Below, piece after piece: positions 16,910 through 25,290 of a DNA stretch of 34,832 bases (position 1 is the stretch's first letter; every line of letters begins with the position of its first letter). Source of the DNA: DAMCZI01 sp032095175 (GTDB lineage: Bacteria > Bacillota > Clostridia > Clostridiales > Caloramatoraceae). Where the stretch lies: NCBI GenBank assembly GCA_032095175.1, contig DAMCZI010000048.1, forward strand, positions 1 through 34,832. The letters are read 5' to 3'. The notes below the pieces were generated by a model, which did no database searches, had not been told where the DNA came from, and saw only the letters and a program-made list of their open reading frames with translations. The translations under genes and the position numbers were made by a program.

Positions 16910-17629
16910 TTAAAAGAAATATAAATTACTTTTTTTCTGGTTCTCATATATCTTAGGTATCATTCCTATTACAGGAAGGTTAATATACTTTTCAACATCA
17001 TTTTCATTTTTTATTGTTTTATCCAGGTATTCAACTAGAAACACTACCACAATAGACATCATAAGCCCTAATAAAAATGCTGCTGCAACATTTAGCTTTT
17101 TGTTTGGCTTTGATGGATATTCTGGTACAACTGCTTTATCCATTATACTTACGCTTCCACCTGGAAATTGTACCCTAGCTTCTTTTATAAAGATCTCTGT
17201 AATTGTATTTGCAATATCCGCTGCTTGATTTGCATCTTTATTTAGTACCTTTATATTAATCATCTGGGTATCTGGCACAGGTGATACAGTTATAAAATTC
17301 AAAAGCTCTTCTGCTTTTATATCCATTCCCAGTTTATCTATTGTATTTTGACAAACTGTTCTAGACTTTGCTATTTCAACATAGGTTTTTATAAGATTTT
17401 GATACATCATAACATCGTTATACTGCATCCTTGAGTCTTCGCTATCCAACATTCTGCCAACTATTACACTTGTACGTGCCTCATAAACAGGCTTTATTAC
17501 AAAAAAGCTTAATATCCCACTGATAAATGCTGCAGTTAATGTAATCACTACAATAATCCAAATTCTCTTTCTTATAACATCATATATTTCATGCAGATCA
17601 ACAGTAGTTTCCTCATCCATAACATTCAA
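16910..17629 (-). CDS. Wzz/CapA-type chain-length determinant and BY-kinase modulator
   Basis: A 239-residue protein with two transmembrane helices (about 23-47 and 183-203) enclosing an extracytoplasmic domain, the Wzz architecture of Gram-positive CapA/YveK/CpsC proteins. PSKPNKKLNVAAAF before the second helix is the family's proline-rich motif. The short cytoplasmic tail (NENDVEKYINLPVIGMIPKI) is the segment that activates the partner tyrosine kinase in homologues. The partner kinase is unusually not adjacent but fused to a phosphoglycosyltransferase at 5461-6846. The start may be either of two ATGs at 17629 and 17620; GGGAG lies 4 or 10 bases upstream. Confidence 0.9.
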   Translation of the reverse strand: MNVMDEETTVDLHEIYDVIRKRIWIIVVITLTAAFISGILSFFVIKPVYEARTSVIVGRMLDSEDSRMQYNDVMMYQNLIKTYVEIAKSRTVCQNTIDKLGMDIKAEELLNFITVSPVPDTQMINIKVLNKDANQAADIANTITEIFIKEARVQFPGGSVSIMDKAVVPEYPSKPNKKLNVAAAFLLGLMMSIVVVFLVEYLDKTIKNENDVEKYINLPVIGMIPKIYENQKKSNLYFF

Positions 17630-17723
17630 CTCCCATTTATATGTTAAGGCAGTACTTACTTATAATATATGACATATCCCACACTACGTAGACATTTATT
17701 TTCAAATTTTTTATTAAATGCAA

Positions 17724-17783
17724 GGCAAATGACACGTTGGATATTCTCTGACAACTCAGGTAGTATCCAACTTGCCACTTGCC
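17724..17783. repeat. Family B palindrome, shorter diverged copy (B3)
   Basis: GGCAAATGACACGTTGGATA pairs imperfectly with TATCCAACTTGCCACTTGCC. The intervening bases include CTGACAACTCA, identical to the loop of copy B2. The outer GCCAGGCAC-type ends have decayed. Just to the right, TGCCTGTTACCCTCCCGA (17805-17822) resembles the edge of family A, so the 17630-17846 gap appears to be a patchwork of repeat remnants. Confidence 0.75.
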
Positions 17784-17846
17784 CAACACTTTTTTATACC
17801 CAAATGCCTGTTACCCTCCCGAAATTCCTTTTAAAAGCCTTCCCAC

Positions 17847-18815
17847 CTACTCATAAATAAACTCATGCATCTTCTTTCTATTCCCCTCCATATCCGGAAC
17901 AAGCACATCCATTCCCCTTATCCTTTGACTCTTGAAAAATCCATCTACCGGCAGCCTGAACTGCTCAATATTCTCAGTATTAAATCCAACTACCTTCACT
18001 GCAAGATCTATTATCTCCCCCTTAGAAAAACTTGTTTCAACATAGGGAAGAATTGTTGATATTATCCCTGGAAGCTCAGTAATACTGCTCTTCTTTACCT
18101 TTTTAAAAACCTCATTTAAAACCTTTCTCTGCCTTTCTGTTCTCTCGTAATCTGCATTTCCAACATATCTTACCCTGCTGTATGCAACTGCCTGCCTTCC
18201 ATTTAACACTTGAACTCCTCCATTTACATTCTCTACAGTATCCCCATTCAACCTGTTAAGCTCTTTAATATAGAAATTCATCACCTTTGCCTCTTCAGCA
18301 GAAACCTTTATCTCAATCCCTCCAATTTTGTCTATTAGCTTTTCAAACCCAAAGAAATCAATAGAAACATAATTTCTAACATCAAGTCCAAAGTTTGAGT
18401 TTATAGTCTTTATTGCAAGAACAGGTCCTCCATAGACATATGCAGCATTAATCCTGTTTTCCTTATGCCCGGGTATCGGAACATACATATCTCGCATAAG
18501 AGACGTTACCTTTATTTTTTGATTATTAGAGTCAATTGAAACAACCATTATAGTGTCTGATCTTGAACTCACATCCCGATACCTTCTATCGAGCCCGAAT
18601 AATGCTATATTTATAATCGGTTCCTCTTTCTTCTTATCATCAATATTTTTCTCAATTTCATTCTTCTTAGGCTGTTCAGTAATTAATAACTCCTCATTTG
18701 TTTTAGGAATTTCCTTCTTTTCGATTTTATCAAGTAAACAATATCCATAAACAATAGCTCCAAGCATAGCTGAAACAATTAGTAAAACAATTGTTATAAT
18801 TAATCTTTTTTTCAT
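17847..18815 (-). CDS. LytR-CpsA-Psr (LCP) family glycopolymer transferase 1
   Basis: About 322 residues. An N-terminal transmembrane helix (RLIITIVLLIVSAMLGAIVYGY) is followed by an acidic/lysine linker and an extracytoplasmic LCP domain with FGLDRR, SRSDTIMVVSID, LMRDMYVPIPG, RINAAYVYGGP, IDFFGFEKLIDKIGGIEI and SRVRYVGNADYERTERQRKVL; these carry the conserved Asp/Arg residues that bind the pyrophosphate-lipid head group. LCP proteins attach undecaprenyl-linked glycopolymers to peptidoglycan. The ATG at 18815 is preferred because GGTGGGGAG lies just upstream; the GTG giving a longer frame is inside that site. It is a tandem paralogue of the gene at 18956. Confidence 0.93.
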   Translation of the reverse strand: MKKRLIITIVLLIVSAMLGAIVYGYCLLDKIEKKEIPKTNEELLITEQPKKNEIEKNIDDKKKEEPIINIALFGLDRRYRDVSSRSDTIMVVSIDSNNQKIKVTSLMRDMYVPIPGHKENRINAAYVYGGPVLAIKTINSNFGLDVRNYVSIDFFGFEKLIDKIGGIEIKVSAEEAKVMNFYIKELNRLNGDTVENVNGGVQVLNGRQAVAYSRVRYVGNADYERTERQRKVLNEVFKKVKKSSITELPGIISTILPYVETSFSKGEIIDLAVKVVGFNTENIEQFRLPVDGFFKSQRIRGMDVLVPDMEGNRKKMHEFIYE

Positions 18816-18896
18816 GCTACTCCCCACCTATATAAAATCGTTACTTAATATTGCCAATCACAAAACATACCACTTATTCATAATATTCACCCAGAC

Positions 18897-18950
18897 AAAA
18901 AAAATGCCCGATACACAATACATCACATTCGATGTATTATGTATCGGGCA
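18897..18950 (-). terminator. Rho-independent terminator after the second LCP gene
   Basis: A 20-bp stem TGCCCGATACACAATACATC (18905-18924) / GATGTATTATGTATCGGGCA (18931-18950) with a 6-base loop and a single non-Watson-Crick pair. On the minus strand it is followed by a run of eight U residues (18897-18904). It starts six bases after the stop codon of the LCP gene at 18956, and so separates the galU-pgcA-LCP block from the downstream LCP-Wzz-Wzy block. Confidence 0.88.
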
Positions 18951-18955
18951 CCAAC

Positions 18956-19861
18956 CTACATTCCATATATAAACTCATGCAGCTTTTTCTTATTTTTCTC
19001 AATATCCGGAACAAGCACAGACATTCCTCTTATCTTTTGTCCCTTATAAAGTCCGTCCACAGGAACTCTAAACTGTTCCATCCCCTCTGTCTTAAACCCC
19101 ATAACCTTTGTTCCAAGCTGTAATATCTCTCCATTTGAAAGACTGGTCTCAACATAGGGAAGTATTGTTGACATAACTCCAGGAAGTTCTATAACTCCCT
19201 TCGATTTTACCTTTTTAAATATTTCATTTAAAACTTTTCTTTGCCTTTCAGTTCTTTCATAATCTGCATTACCTACATACCTTATTCTGCTGTAGGCAAT
19301 GGCCTGCTTTCCATTTAGTTTTTGAAGCCCGCTTTTAACATTTAATATCTTAGCTTCTGAACTATTAATGTCTATTTCAACTCCACCAATCTTATCTATC
19401 ATTTTTTCAAAGCCAAAAAAGTCTATCGTAACATAATTTCTAATATCAAGATCGAAGTTAGAATTAATAGTCTTTATTGCAAGAACCGGGCCTCCATAGG
19501 CATATGAATGATTTATCTTTGTTTCTCCATGTCCTTGTATTGGAACATACATATCTCTCATAAGGGATGAAGCCTTCACCCTTTGATTTTTACTATCTAT
19601 TGAAATAACCATTATACTGTCAGACCTTGATGATTGATTTGGACTTCTTCTGTCAACACCAAAGAATGCAATGTTAATTATACCTTCGCCTTCTGAATTA
19701 TCTACAGAAGATTTTGTAATACCCAACTCATCATCATTTTTTGTTATCTTATTCTTTTGTATTCTACCAAGCAAGGAATATCCCCATATATATACACCTG
19801 ATAAAACCACAACAATAGCACAAAGTATGCCAATTATAATCTTCTTCTTCAACTCGTACAT
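18956..19861 (-). CDS. LytR-CpsA-Psr (LCP) family glycopolymer transferase 2
   Basis: A 301-residue LCP protein, closely similar to its neighbour at 17847. It has an N-terminal transmembrane helix (KIIIGILCAIVVVLSGVYIWGY), then FGVDRRSPNQSSRSDSIMVISID, LMRDMYVPIQG, INHSYAYGGPVLAIKTINSNF, IDFFGFEKMIDKIGGVEI and SRIRYVGNADYERTERQRKVL. It lacks the roughly 20-residue insertion found in paralogue 1 before VLNGRQA. The ATG at 19861 is preferred, with GAAAGG upstream, although the adjacent in-frame GTG at 19864 cannot be excluded. A strong terminator follows immediately. The pair probably arose by tandem duplication and may serve different polymers or act redundantly. Confidence 0.92.
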   Translation of the reverse strand: MYELKKKIIIGILCAIVVVLSGVYIWGYSLLGRIQKNKITKNDDELGITKSSVDNSEGEGIINIAFFGVDRRSPNQSSRSDSIMVISIDSKNQRVKASSLMRDMYVPIQGHGETKINHSYAYGGPVLAIKTINSNFDLDIRNYVTIDFFGFEKMIDKIGGVEIDINSSEAKILNVKSGLQKLNGKQAIAYSRIRYVGNADYERTERQRKVLNEIFKKVKSKGVIELPGVMSTILPYVETSLSNGEILQLGTKVMGFKTEGMEQFRVPVDGLYKGQKIRGMSVLVPDIEKNKKKLHEFIYGM

Positions 19862-19899
19862 CACCTTTCAAGCACCAAACATATCGATTTGTAACTTAG

Positions 19900-21603
19900 T
19901 TATTCTGCCATCCTAAGTATTTCTTCCTTAACCTTGGTTATTGTCTCCTTTGCATCATCAACAGAATTTCCAACAGCTGCAAAATAGAACTTAATCTTAG
20001 GCTCTGTTCCTGATGGCCTTGCTGTAATTAAGCTTCCATCCTCAAGGAAAAGCTGCATTACATTTGAAACAGGAAGGTCTATTTCAGCCTTACAGCCATC
20101 GCATGGATTTCTGTCAATTCTTTTTAAATAGTCCTTTACCCTGACAACCTTTTTACCTGCAATATTTTCTGGAGTATTATTTCTTAGTTTATCCATTATA
20201 TTTGAAATCTTTTCGCTTCCCTCAATTCCCTTCATGGTAAGGGATTCTAAATCCTCAATATAATATCCATACTTCTCATATATTTCAATCATTCCATCAT
20301 AAAGAGACATTCCCTTTGATTTATAATATGCAGCCATTTCACAAATGAGTGCAGCCGCAACTACTCCATCCTTATCCCTTGCATGGGTTCCTGCAAGGTA
20401 TCCATAGCTTTCTTCAAACCCAAATATATAGCTCTTATTTCCTGCTTCTTCAAATTCCTTTATCTTTTCTCCAATATACTTAAACCCTGTTAAAACATCT
20501 ATAATCTCAACGCCATAATCTTTACATATTCGTCTTGCAAGCTCTGTTGTAACAATTGTCTTTACAATAACAGGGTTTTTAGGCATCCTTCCTGTATTCT
20601 TTAACTGGTCTAGGATATAGTTTGTTAAAAGAACTCCTGTCTGGTTTCCAGTTAGAACAACATATTCCCCTTCCTTATTCTTAACAACAACACCTATTCT
20701 GTCACAGTCTGGATCTGTTCCTATTATTAAATCCGCACCATTTTTCTTAGCCATTTCAATTGCAATCCTAAATACCTCTGGCTCCTCAGGGTTTGGATAC
20801 TTAGTTGTGCTAAATTCACTATCTGGCAGTTCCTGTTCTGGAACAACGGTTACATTCTCAAACCCAAGCTCCTTTAAAGCCCTTCTAACAGGCTTATTTC
20901 CTGTTCCATGAAGGGGAGTGTATATAACATTTAATTTATCGCCCATTTCCTCTATTATATCCAAATTAACAGCCTGTGCCTTAACTGCCTCAAAATACTC
21001 ATCCTCAACAATAGGCTGTACATACTTATATAGCTCCTCAAGTGCTGCCTTATCAAAATCCATTGTTTTTATCTCACTGTAATCAGCCTTGTTAATTTCA
21101 TCCAATATCCCCTTAGCATGCTCCTCTGTTATCTGTCCTCCATCACTCCAGTATACCTTATATCCATTGTATTCCTTTGGATTATGGCTTGCAGTAACAA
21201 CGATACCAGCCGTTGCACCAAGCCTTCTTACCGCAAAGGAAAGCATAGGAGTTGGCATTAATTCTCTATACACATATGTTTTTATACCATTTGCATTAAG
21301 AACAAGTGCAGCCTCCTTTGCAAACACATCAGAGTACCTTCTTGAATCATATGCAATAGCAACACAGGGACAATCAATATTCTTTGAATTTATATAGTTT
21401 GCTAACCCTTGAGTTGCCTTCCTTACAGTATATACATTCATCCTGTTTGTTCCTGCACCAATAATTCCTCTAAGACCACCTGTTCCAAACTCAAGGTCCT
21501 TATGGAATCTTTCCTCTATTTCCTTTTCACTAAGACCAGTAAGTTCCTTCTCTGTTTCCTTGTCAAATTTCAACCATTCTTTATATTTCTCCATATACCC
21601 CAT
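19900..21603 (-). CDS. pgcA: Phosphoglucomutase / phosphomannomutase (alpha-D-phosphohexomutase)
   Basis: A 567-residue phosphohexomutase of the PgcA length class. Conserved landmarks are FGTGGLRG near the N-terminus, the phosphoserine loop VTASHNPKEYNGYK, the metal loop GTDPDCDRIGV, the sugar-binding GFEESYGY and the phosphate-binding RPSGTEPKIK near the C-terminus. It converts glucose-6-phosphate to glucose-1-phosphate (and possibly mannose phosphates), feeding the GalU enzyme encoded just upstream in the transcript. The start has GGAGGG six bases upstream. The symbol follows Bacillus usage and is by similarity. Confidence 0.95.
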   Translation of the reverse strand: MGYMEKYKEWLKFDKETEKELTGLSEKEIEERFHKDLEFGTGGLRGIIGAGTNRMNVYTVRKATQGLANYINSKNIDCPCVAIAYDSRRYSDVFAKEAALVLNANGIKTYVYRELMPTPMLSFAVRRLGATAGIVVTASHNPKEYNGYKVYWSDGGQITEEHAKGILDEINKADYSEIKTMDFDKAALEELYKYVQPIVEDEYFEAVKAQAVNLDIIEEMGDKLNVIYTPLHGTGNKPVRRALKELGFENVTVVPEQELPDSEFSTTKYPNPEEPEVFRIAIEMAKKNGADLIIGTDPDCDRIGVVVKNKEGEYVVLTGNQTGVLLTNYILDQLKNTGRMPKNPVIVKTIVTTELARRICKDYGVEIIDVLTGFKYIGEKIKEFEEAGNKSYIFGFEESYGYLAGTHARDKDGVVAAALICEMAAYYKSKGMSLYDGMIEIYEKYGYYIEDLESLTMKGIEGSEKISNIMDKLRNNTPENIAGKKVVRVKDYLKRIDRNPCDGCKAEIDLPVSNVMQLFLEDGSLITARPSGTEPKIKFYFAAVGNSVDDAKETITKVKEEILRMAE

Positions 21604-21621
21604 AGTATCCCTCCGTGAAAA

Positions 21622-21777
21622 AGGAGCTGTCGCACAACATTTGTCCCAAGGTGACAGGCTCTTGAGTTTTGAGTTATTTAATCAAAAGCATCGTCAGATG
21701 CTTTAATTAAATAACTCAAAACTCAAGTGCCTGTTACCTCGGGATATAAGGCACAACCTTTCTTTGTGCGACACCCC
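21622..21777. repeat. Family A long palindrome with outer arms (copy A3)
   Basis: The best-preserved copy. The core 21650-21738 has arms of about 43 bases from GGTGACAGGCTCTTGAG inward to AAGCATC, meeting GATGCTTTAATTAAATAACT and ending AAGTGCCTGTTACC, with only a 4-base GTCA loop. Outside this, GCTGTCGCACAA (21626-21637) and TTGTGCGACACC (21764-21775) form a second pair, so the element is a nested palindrome of about 155 bp. It occupies essentially all of the galU-pgcA intergenic space and would be transcribed within the operon as a very long hairpin. Confidence 0.92.
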
Positions 21778-21784
21778 CATACTT

Positions 21785-22663
21785 TTATTTTAACTCATTA
21801 CTATTTACAATATTTTTTAGATACCCTAAAAATTCATCCTTAAGGTCATTCCTTTTGAGAGCATATTCAACTGTTGCTGTTAAAAATCCAAGCCTATCTC
21901 CTACATCATATCTTTTTCCCTTAAAAGTATATGCATACATAGCCTCAGATGATACAAGTTCCTTTAATGCATCTGTCAACTGTATCTCTCCACCCTTTCC
22001 AGGTGCAGTATGCTCTAATATTTCAAATATCTTTGGAGTTATTATATACCTTCCAAGAATAGCAATATTGGATGGTGCCTTTTCTCTATCTGGCTTTTCA
22101 ACTAAATCCTTAACCTTATATACACCCTTTTCAATATGCATTCCCTTAACTATTCCATACTTGTTTACATCCTCCATAGGAACCTCTTGAACTCCAAGTA
22201 TTGTTGTATTATATTCATCAAATACATCTATCATCTGCTTTAAGCATGGAACATCATTATCAACAACATCATCACCAAGCATAACAGCAAAGGGTTCATT
22301 CCCAACAAAGGTCTTGGCACAATGTATTGCATGCCCAAGTCCCTTAGGCTCCTTTTGCCTTATATAATATATCTGAGCTAAATTAGAAATGTCTTCAACT
22401 TCTTTAAGCAAATCATCCTTATGCTTAGCCTTAAGCTCCATCTCCAACTCAACTGATTTATCAAAGTGATCCTCAATTGCTCTCTTATTTCTTCCAGTTA
22501 TAATAAGTATCTCCTCAATACCAGATGCCACTGCCTCCTCAATTATATACTGTATTGTTGGCTTATCAACAATAGGAAGCATCTCCTTTGGCTGTGCCTT
22601 TGTTGCAGGTAAAAAACGTGTACCAAGACCTGCAGCAGGAATAATGGCTTTACGTACCTTCAT
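21785..22663 (-). CDS. galU: UTP-glucose-1-phosphate uridylyltransferase
   Basis: A 292-residue nucleotidyltransferase. The signature GLGTRFLPATKAQPKEMLPI spans residues 12-31, PTIQYIIEEAVASGIEEILI follows, and AVMLGDDVVD carries the metal-binding Asp. VEKPDREKAPSNIAILGRYI and PGKGGEIQLTDAL are typical of GalU. It makes UDP-glucose, a precursor for UDP-sugars used by the locus. The ribosome site is AAAGGGGGAG. It is the first gene of the minus-strand locus, divergent from the XRE-TPR regulator. Confidence 0.96.
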   Translation of the reverse strand: MKVRKAIIPAAGLGTRFLPATKAQPKEMLPIVDKPTIQYIIEEAVASGIEEILIITGRNKRAIEDHFDKSVELEMELKAKHKDDLLKEVEDISNLAQIYYIRQKEPKGLGHAIHCAKTFVGNEPFAVMLGDDVVDNDVPCLKQMIDVFDEYNTTILGVQEVPMEDVNKYGIVKGMHIEKGVYKVKDLVEKPDREKAPSNIAILGRYIITPKIFEILEHTAPGKGGEIQLTDALKELVSSEAMYAYTFKGKRYDVGDRLGFLTATVEYALKRNDLKDEFLGYLKNIVNSNELK

Positions 22664-22733
22664 GAATTCTCCCCCTTTGACATCTATTCATCATTAAATT
22701 AAGTCAATTATTAATGTGATATTTTCCCTCTAT

Positions 22734-22742
22734 ATTGTACCA
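22734..22742 (-). promoter_or_regulatory. Candidate extended -10 promoter for galU
   Basis: On the minus strand TGGTACAAT provides an extended -10 element (TG-N-TACAAT) about 70 bases upstream of the galU start. No good -35 hexamer was found, which is tolerated by extended -10 promoters. It lies 35-65 bases from the divergent regulator promoter. Confidence 0.4.
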
Positions 22743-22776
22743 AATTTAGTAATATTGTTCTAGTATTTTTATAAAA

Positions 22777-22799
22777 GTACCTGGTACCTGTGTTATAAT
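22777..22799 (+). promoter_or_regulatory. Extended -10 promoter and tandem GTACCTG repeat upstream of the XRE-TPR gene
   Basis: TGTTATAAT (22791-22799) is an extended -10 with a perfect TATAAT. Directly in front lie two tandem copies of GTACCTG (22777-22790), an arrangement that could be an operator. The regulator start codon is 25 bases downstream of the hexamer. Whether the bound factor is this regulator itself is inference. Confidence 0.5.
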
Positions 22800-22823
22800 A
22801 TAACCGAGAGGGGGTAAGGTTTT

Positions 22824-24068
22824 ATGGATAGATTTGCTGTTCCAAATAGAATAAAGCACTACAGAAGTTTACTTAATATATCACAAAGTCAATTGGCCAA
22901 TGATACATTAAGTCTTGACTTAATAAAATCCATTGAAACAGGAAGAAGAAAACTTACTCCTCAAAAAGCAAGTGCACTTGTAGAAAACCTTAAGACAATA
23001 GCTCTATCAAATCAAATATCTCTAAACATTGATATAAGTGAATTTTTAATGCCTGCAAAAGACTATGCAAGAAACTATTGCTCTAAAAAAATAGAAGCAC
23101 TACATAATTATTTTGATAATCAGGAACTAAATAAGCTCTTAGAGATTGCGGAGGAATACACCTTAGATGATGTAAAACTTGAGATATATTTAAAATCAGC
23201 ACATCACTATTTTGATTTAAAGAATCATGATTTATCCCTGGAATTATGTAAGAAAGCCTATGAAATATCAATTAAAATAAAGGATATAAAGGATATGCTC
23301 CTTTCTTTAATTATGATTGCTGCAAATTACAAACATCTAAATGATATGGAAAATTCAATTCTATACTATAATAAATGCTTCAGCATAATAATAGAAAATA
23401 ATATAAATGACAATTATATCTTATGGCGTCTTTATTATCATATTTCCTTTTACTACAAAAGACAGGGAAATTTAAATTCAGCCCTATGCTGGATAGAAAA
23501 ATCAATCTCATTAGATAAACTTGATTCTTCTTCCCTCTATCACAGTATGCTGCTTAAAGGGAATATTCTGTTAGCCATGGAGGATTACACTGCTGCTTTA
23601 AATATGTATATGTTCTTGCTTGAAAATGACACTAGATTTATTGATATTATATATCACAACATAGCATGGATATATTATAAGTTAAATAAAATAGATAAAA
23701 GCATCGAATATTTCAAAAAGGAAATCAAAATACTGCTAAAAACAAATAATCCTGAAATTACTCACCCCCTAATGGATATGGGCAACATATATTTTGATAA
23801 AAGTATGTACAGAGAAGCCATTGTATTCGAAGAGCATGCACTGGATAGCTGTATAAAATATAATCAGCCTGAATTTTTAATTGAATGCTCTGAGAAGCTT
23901 TTAAACCTTTATACTACTACAAATAAACTCAACAAATTTAACTACTATACCTTATTATTCATTAAGATCTACATTAAGAATCGCTGTAACTGTATAAATC
24001 TATCTCCATATATCTATATTGTAATTAAGCATCTCCTTAATATGAAGGTCAAAGCACAAGACACATAG
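22824..24068 (+). CDS. XRE-family regulator with TPR-rich domain
   Basis: A 414-residue protein. Residues 8-60 form an XRE-type helix-turn-helix (IKHYRSLLNISQSQLANDTLSLDLIKSIETGRRKLTPQKA). The rest is helical with tetratricopeptide-like units (LSLELCKKAYEISI, NSILYYNKCFSII, SALCWIEKSISL, AALNMYMFLLEN, KSIEYFKKEI, EAIVFEEHAL). This is the architecture of clostridial and RRNPP-like regulators, which often sense peptides, but no candidate signal peptide gene follows the stop codon. It is divergent from galU with about 160 bases between starts, so it is a candidate regulator of the polysaccharide locus. Its ribosome site is GAGAGGGGGTAAGG. Confidence 0.85.
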   Translation: MDRFAVPNRIKHYRSLLNISQSQLANDTLSLDLIKSIETGRRKLTPQKASALVENLKTIALSNQISLNIDISEFLMPAKDYARNYCSKKIEALHNYFDNQELNKLLEIAEEYTLDDVKLEIYLKSAHHYFDLKNHDLSLELCKKAYEISIKIKDIKDMLLSLIMIAANYKHLNDMENSILYYNKCFSIIIENNINDNYILWRLYYHISFYYKRQGNLNSALCWIEKSISLDKLDSSSLYHSMLLKGNILLAMEDYTAALNMYMFLLENDTRFIDIIYHNIAWIYYKLNKIDKSIEYFKKEIKILLKTNNPEITHPLMDMGNIYFDKSMYREAIVFEEHALDSCIKYNQPEFLIECSEKLLNLYTTTNKLNKFNYYTLLFIKIYIKNRCNCINLSPYIYIVIKHLLNMKVKAQDT

Positions 24069-24101
24069 GAAATGCTTAACATAGCTAGAAAATAGGGCCG
24101 A

Positions 24102-25124
24102 CTATATAATATATTTAATATCACACTCTTTAAAGATTGACTTTATATTATTTTTAAAGAATTCCATCATTTCTCCAAGTTGCTCCTTTGTATAAACGTA
24201 TTTGCCATATCCAAATTGCCCATATTTATATTTTCTTTCTTCATCTATCATTGGGAGAGTTGTTTCGGGAAATACTTCTAGTATTATATTTTTGGCCCTA
24301 GTTGTATATCTATGAGAAATAACTTCAAAAGTCAGAGGATATTTTAAATCAAGAGGTACTGCATCTTTTAAATCAAGTAAAAGTTTTTTATAATCCTCCT
24401 TCCAATTATCATATATAAATACAGGAGCGATTATAAACCCAAGGGGATAACCTGCCTTAGCTATCTTTACACTTGCTTCTATTCTGCTGGTAATTGAAGC
24501 AGTTCCATGCTCATATTCACTAATTACATGTCCAGTATTTATGGTGAATCTAATTTCTGTGTTACCATTATGTTTTAAATTAAGCAATCCATCAACATCA
24601 CTGTATTTGGTAACAAATCTAAATCTTCCATCCTTGCTTTTACCAAAAAACTCTATCGTCTTTGCTAGGGAATGTACATAGGGTTCAACAGGAATCGGAT
24701 CTGAAGTTGCAGAGCCTTCAAATATAGTTACCTCAGGAAGCCTTTCATTTATATATTCCTGGGCCTTATCAAGTATTTCTCCTATGTTTACATTAACCTT
24801 TATATATGGCTTATCTCCAAGATTTGTGTTTAAATAGCAATACTGACACTGTCCTATACAACCTGATACAAGTGGAAGTTGATAGTGTGCTGATGGTTTA
24901 CAGGATTGAAATTTTAATCCCTTTTTAACTCCAACCACCAGTGTTTTTTTACCTTCACGATAAAAATCATAGAGATTGTCACCAGGAATATTTTGTTTTA
25001 CTCTATTGGAGGGCACATTTATTATTTCCACCCCTTTTTTATTCTTAAAAGTATCATATATATTTTTCCCTGCTTCGTAATCAAGAGAACCCTTTTCCAT
25101 AATTATTCTATTAGGAACAAACAT
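24102..25124 (-). CDS. splB: Spore photoproduct lyase
   Basis: A 340-residue radical SAM DNA repair enzyme that reverses the spore photoproduct (thymine dimer) at germination. The cluster motif is GCIGQCQYC (C-x3-C-x2-C), preceded by PLVSG and followed by YLNTNLG. FVPNRIIMEKGSLDYEAG at the start, FEGSATSDPIPVEP, RFVTKYSDVDGLL, RFTINTGHVISEYEHGT and the ending YKYGQFGYGKYVY are family features. The start is set at 25124, where AAAGGATGTGATC, almost the full anti-Shine-Dalgarno complement, lies just upstream; the longer frame adds 15 residues with no such site. It is head-to-head with the ComK-like gene. Presence of this gene indicates a spore former. Confidence 0.95.
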   Translation of the reverse strand: MFVPNRIIMEKGSLDYEAGKNIYDTFKNKKGVEIINVPSNRVKQNIPGDNLYDFYREGKKTLVVGVKKGLKFQSCKPSAHYQLPLVSGCIGQCQYCYLNTNLGDKPYIKVNVNIGEILDKAQEYINERLPEVTIFEGSATSDPIPVEPYVHSLAKTIEFFGKSKDGRFRFVTKYSDVDGLLNLKHNGNTEIRFTINTGHVISEYEHGTASITSRIEASVKIAKAGYPLGFIIAPVFIYDNWKEDYKKLLLDLKDAVPLDLKYPLTFEVISHRYTTRAKNIILEVFPETTLPMIDEERKYKYGQFGYGKYVYTKEQLGEMMEFFKNNIKSIFKECDIKYII

Positions 25125-25260
25125 ACGATCACATCCTTTATTATATAAAATTTTAGAAGTATATATCATTAATATAAGTTTAGTTTCACATTATATAAAA
25201 ATAATATTCAAAAATATACATAAAACACTTATATTGCACTATTCTGTCATCAGGAAATTA

Positions 25261-25290
25261 TTGACATCAAACATATGTTCGGAGTATAAT
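25261..25290 (+). promoter_or_regulatory. Strong promoter with an embedded LexA-like box, upstream of the ComK-like gene
   Basis: TTGACA (25261-25266) and TATAAT (25285-25290) are perfect consensus hexamers 18 bases apart. Between them AAACATATGTTCG (25269-25281) differs by one base from the Gram-positive LexA/DinR box GAACATATGTTCG. An operator in this spacer would block polymerase. The ComK-like start is 44 bases downstream. No test of LexA binding can be made from sequence alone. Confidence 0.6.

Noticed and set aside
18828..18955. TTGGCA and TATATA spaced 17 bases apart upstream of the LCP gene at 17847 (minus strand)
   Set aside because: The implied transcription start would fall inside the ribosome-binding site GGTGGGGAG, leaving almost no leader, so it is unlikely to be the working promoter.
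21650..21738. Family A palindromes as a CRISPR or clustered-repeat array
   Set aside because: The copies are kilobases apart, palindromic over their whole length, and have no regularly spaced unique spacers.
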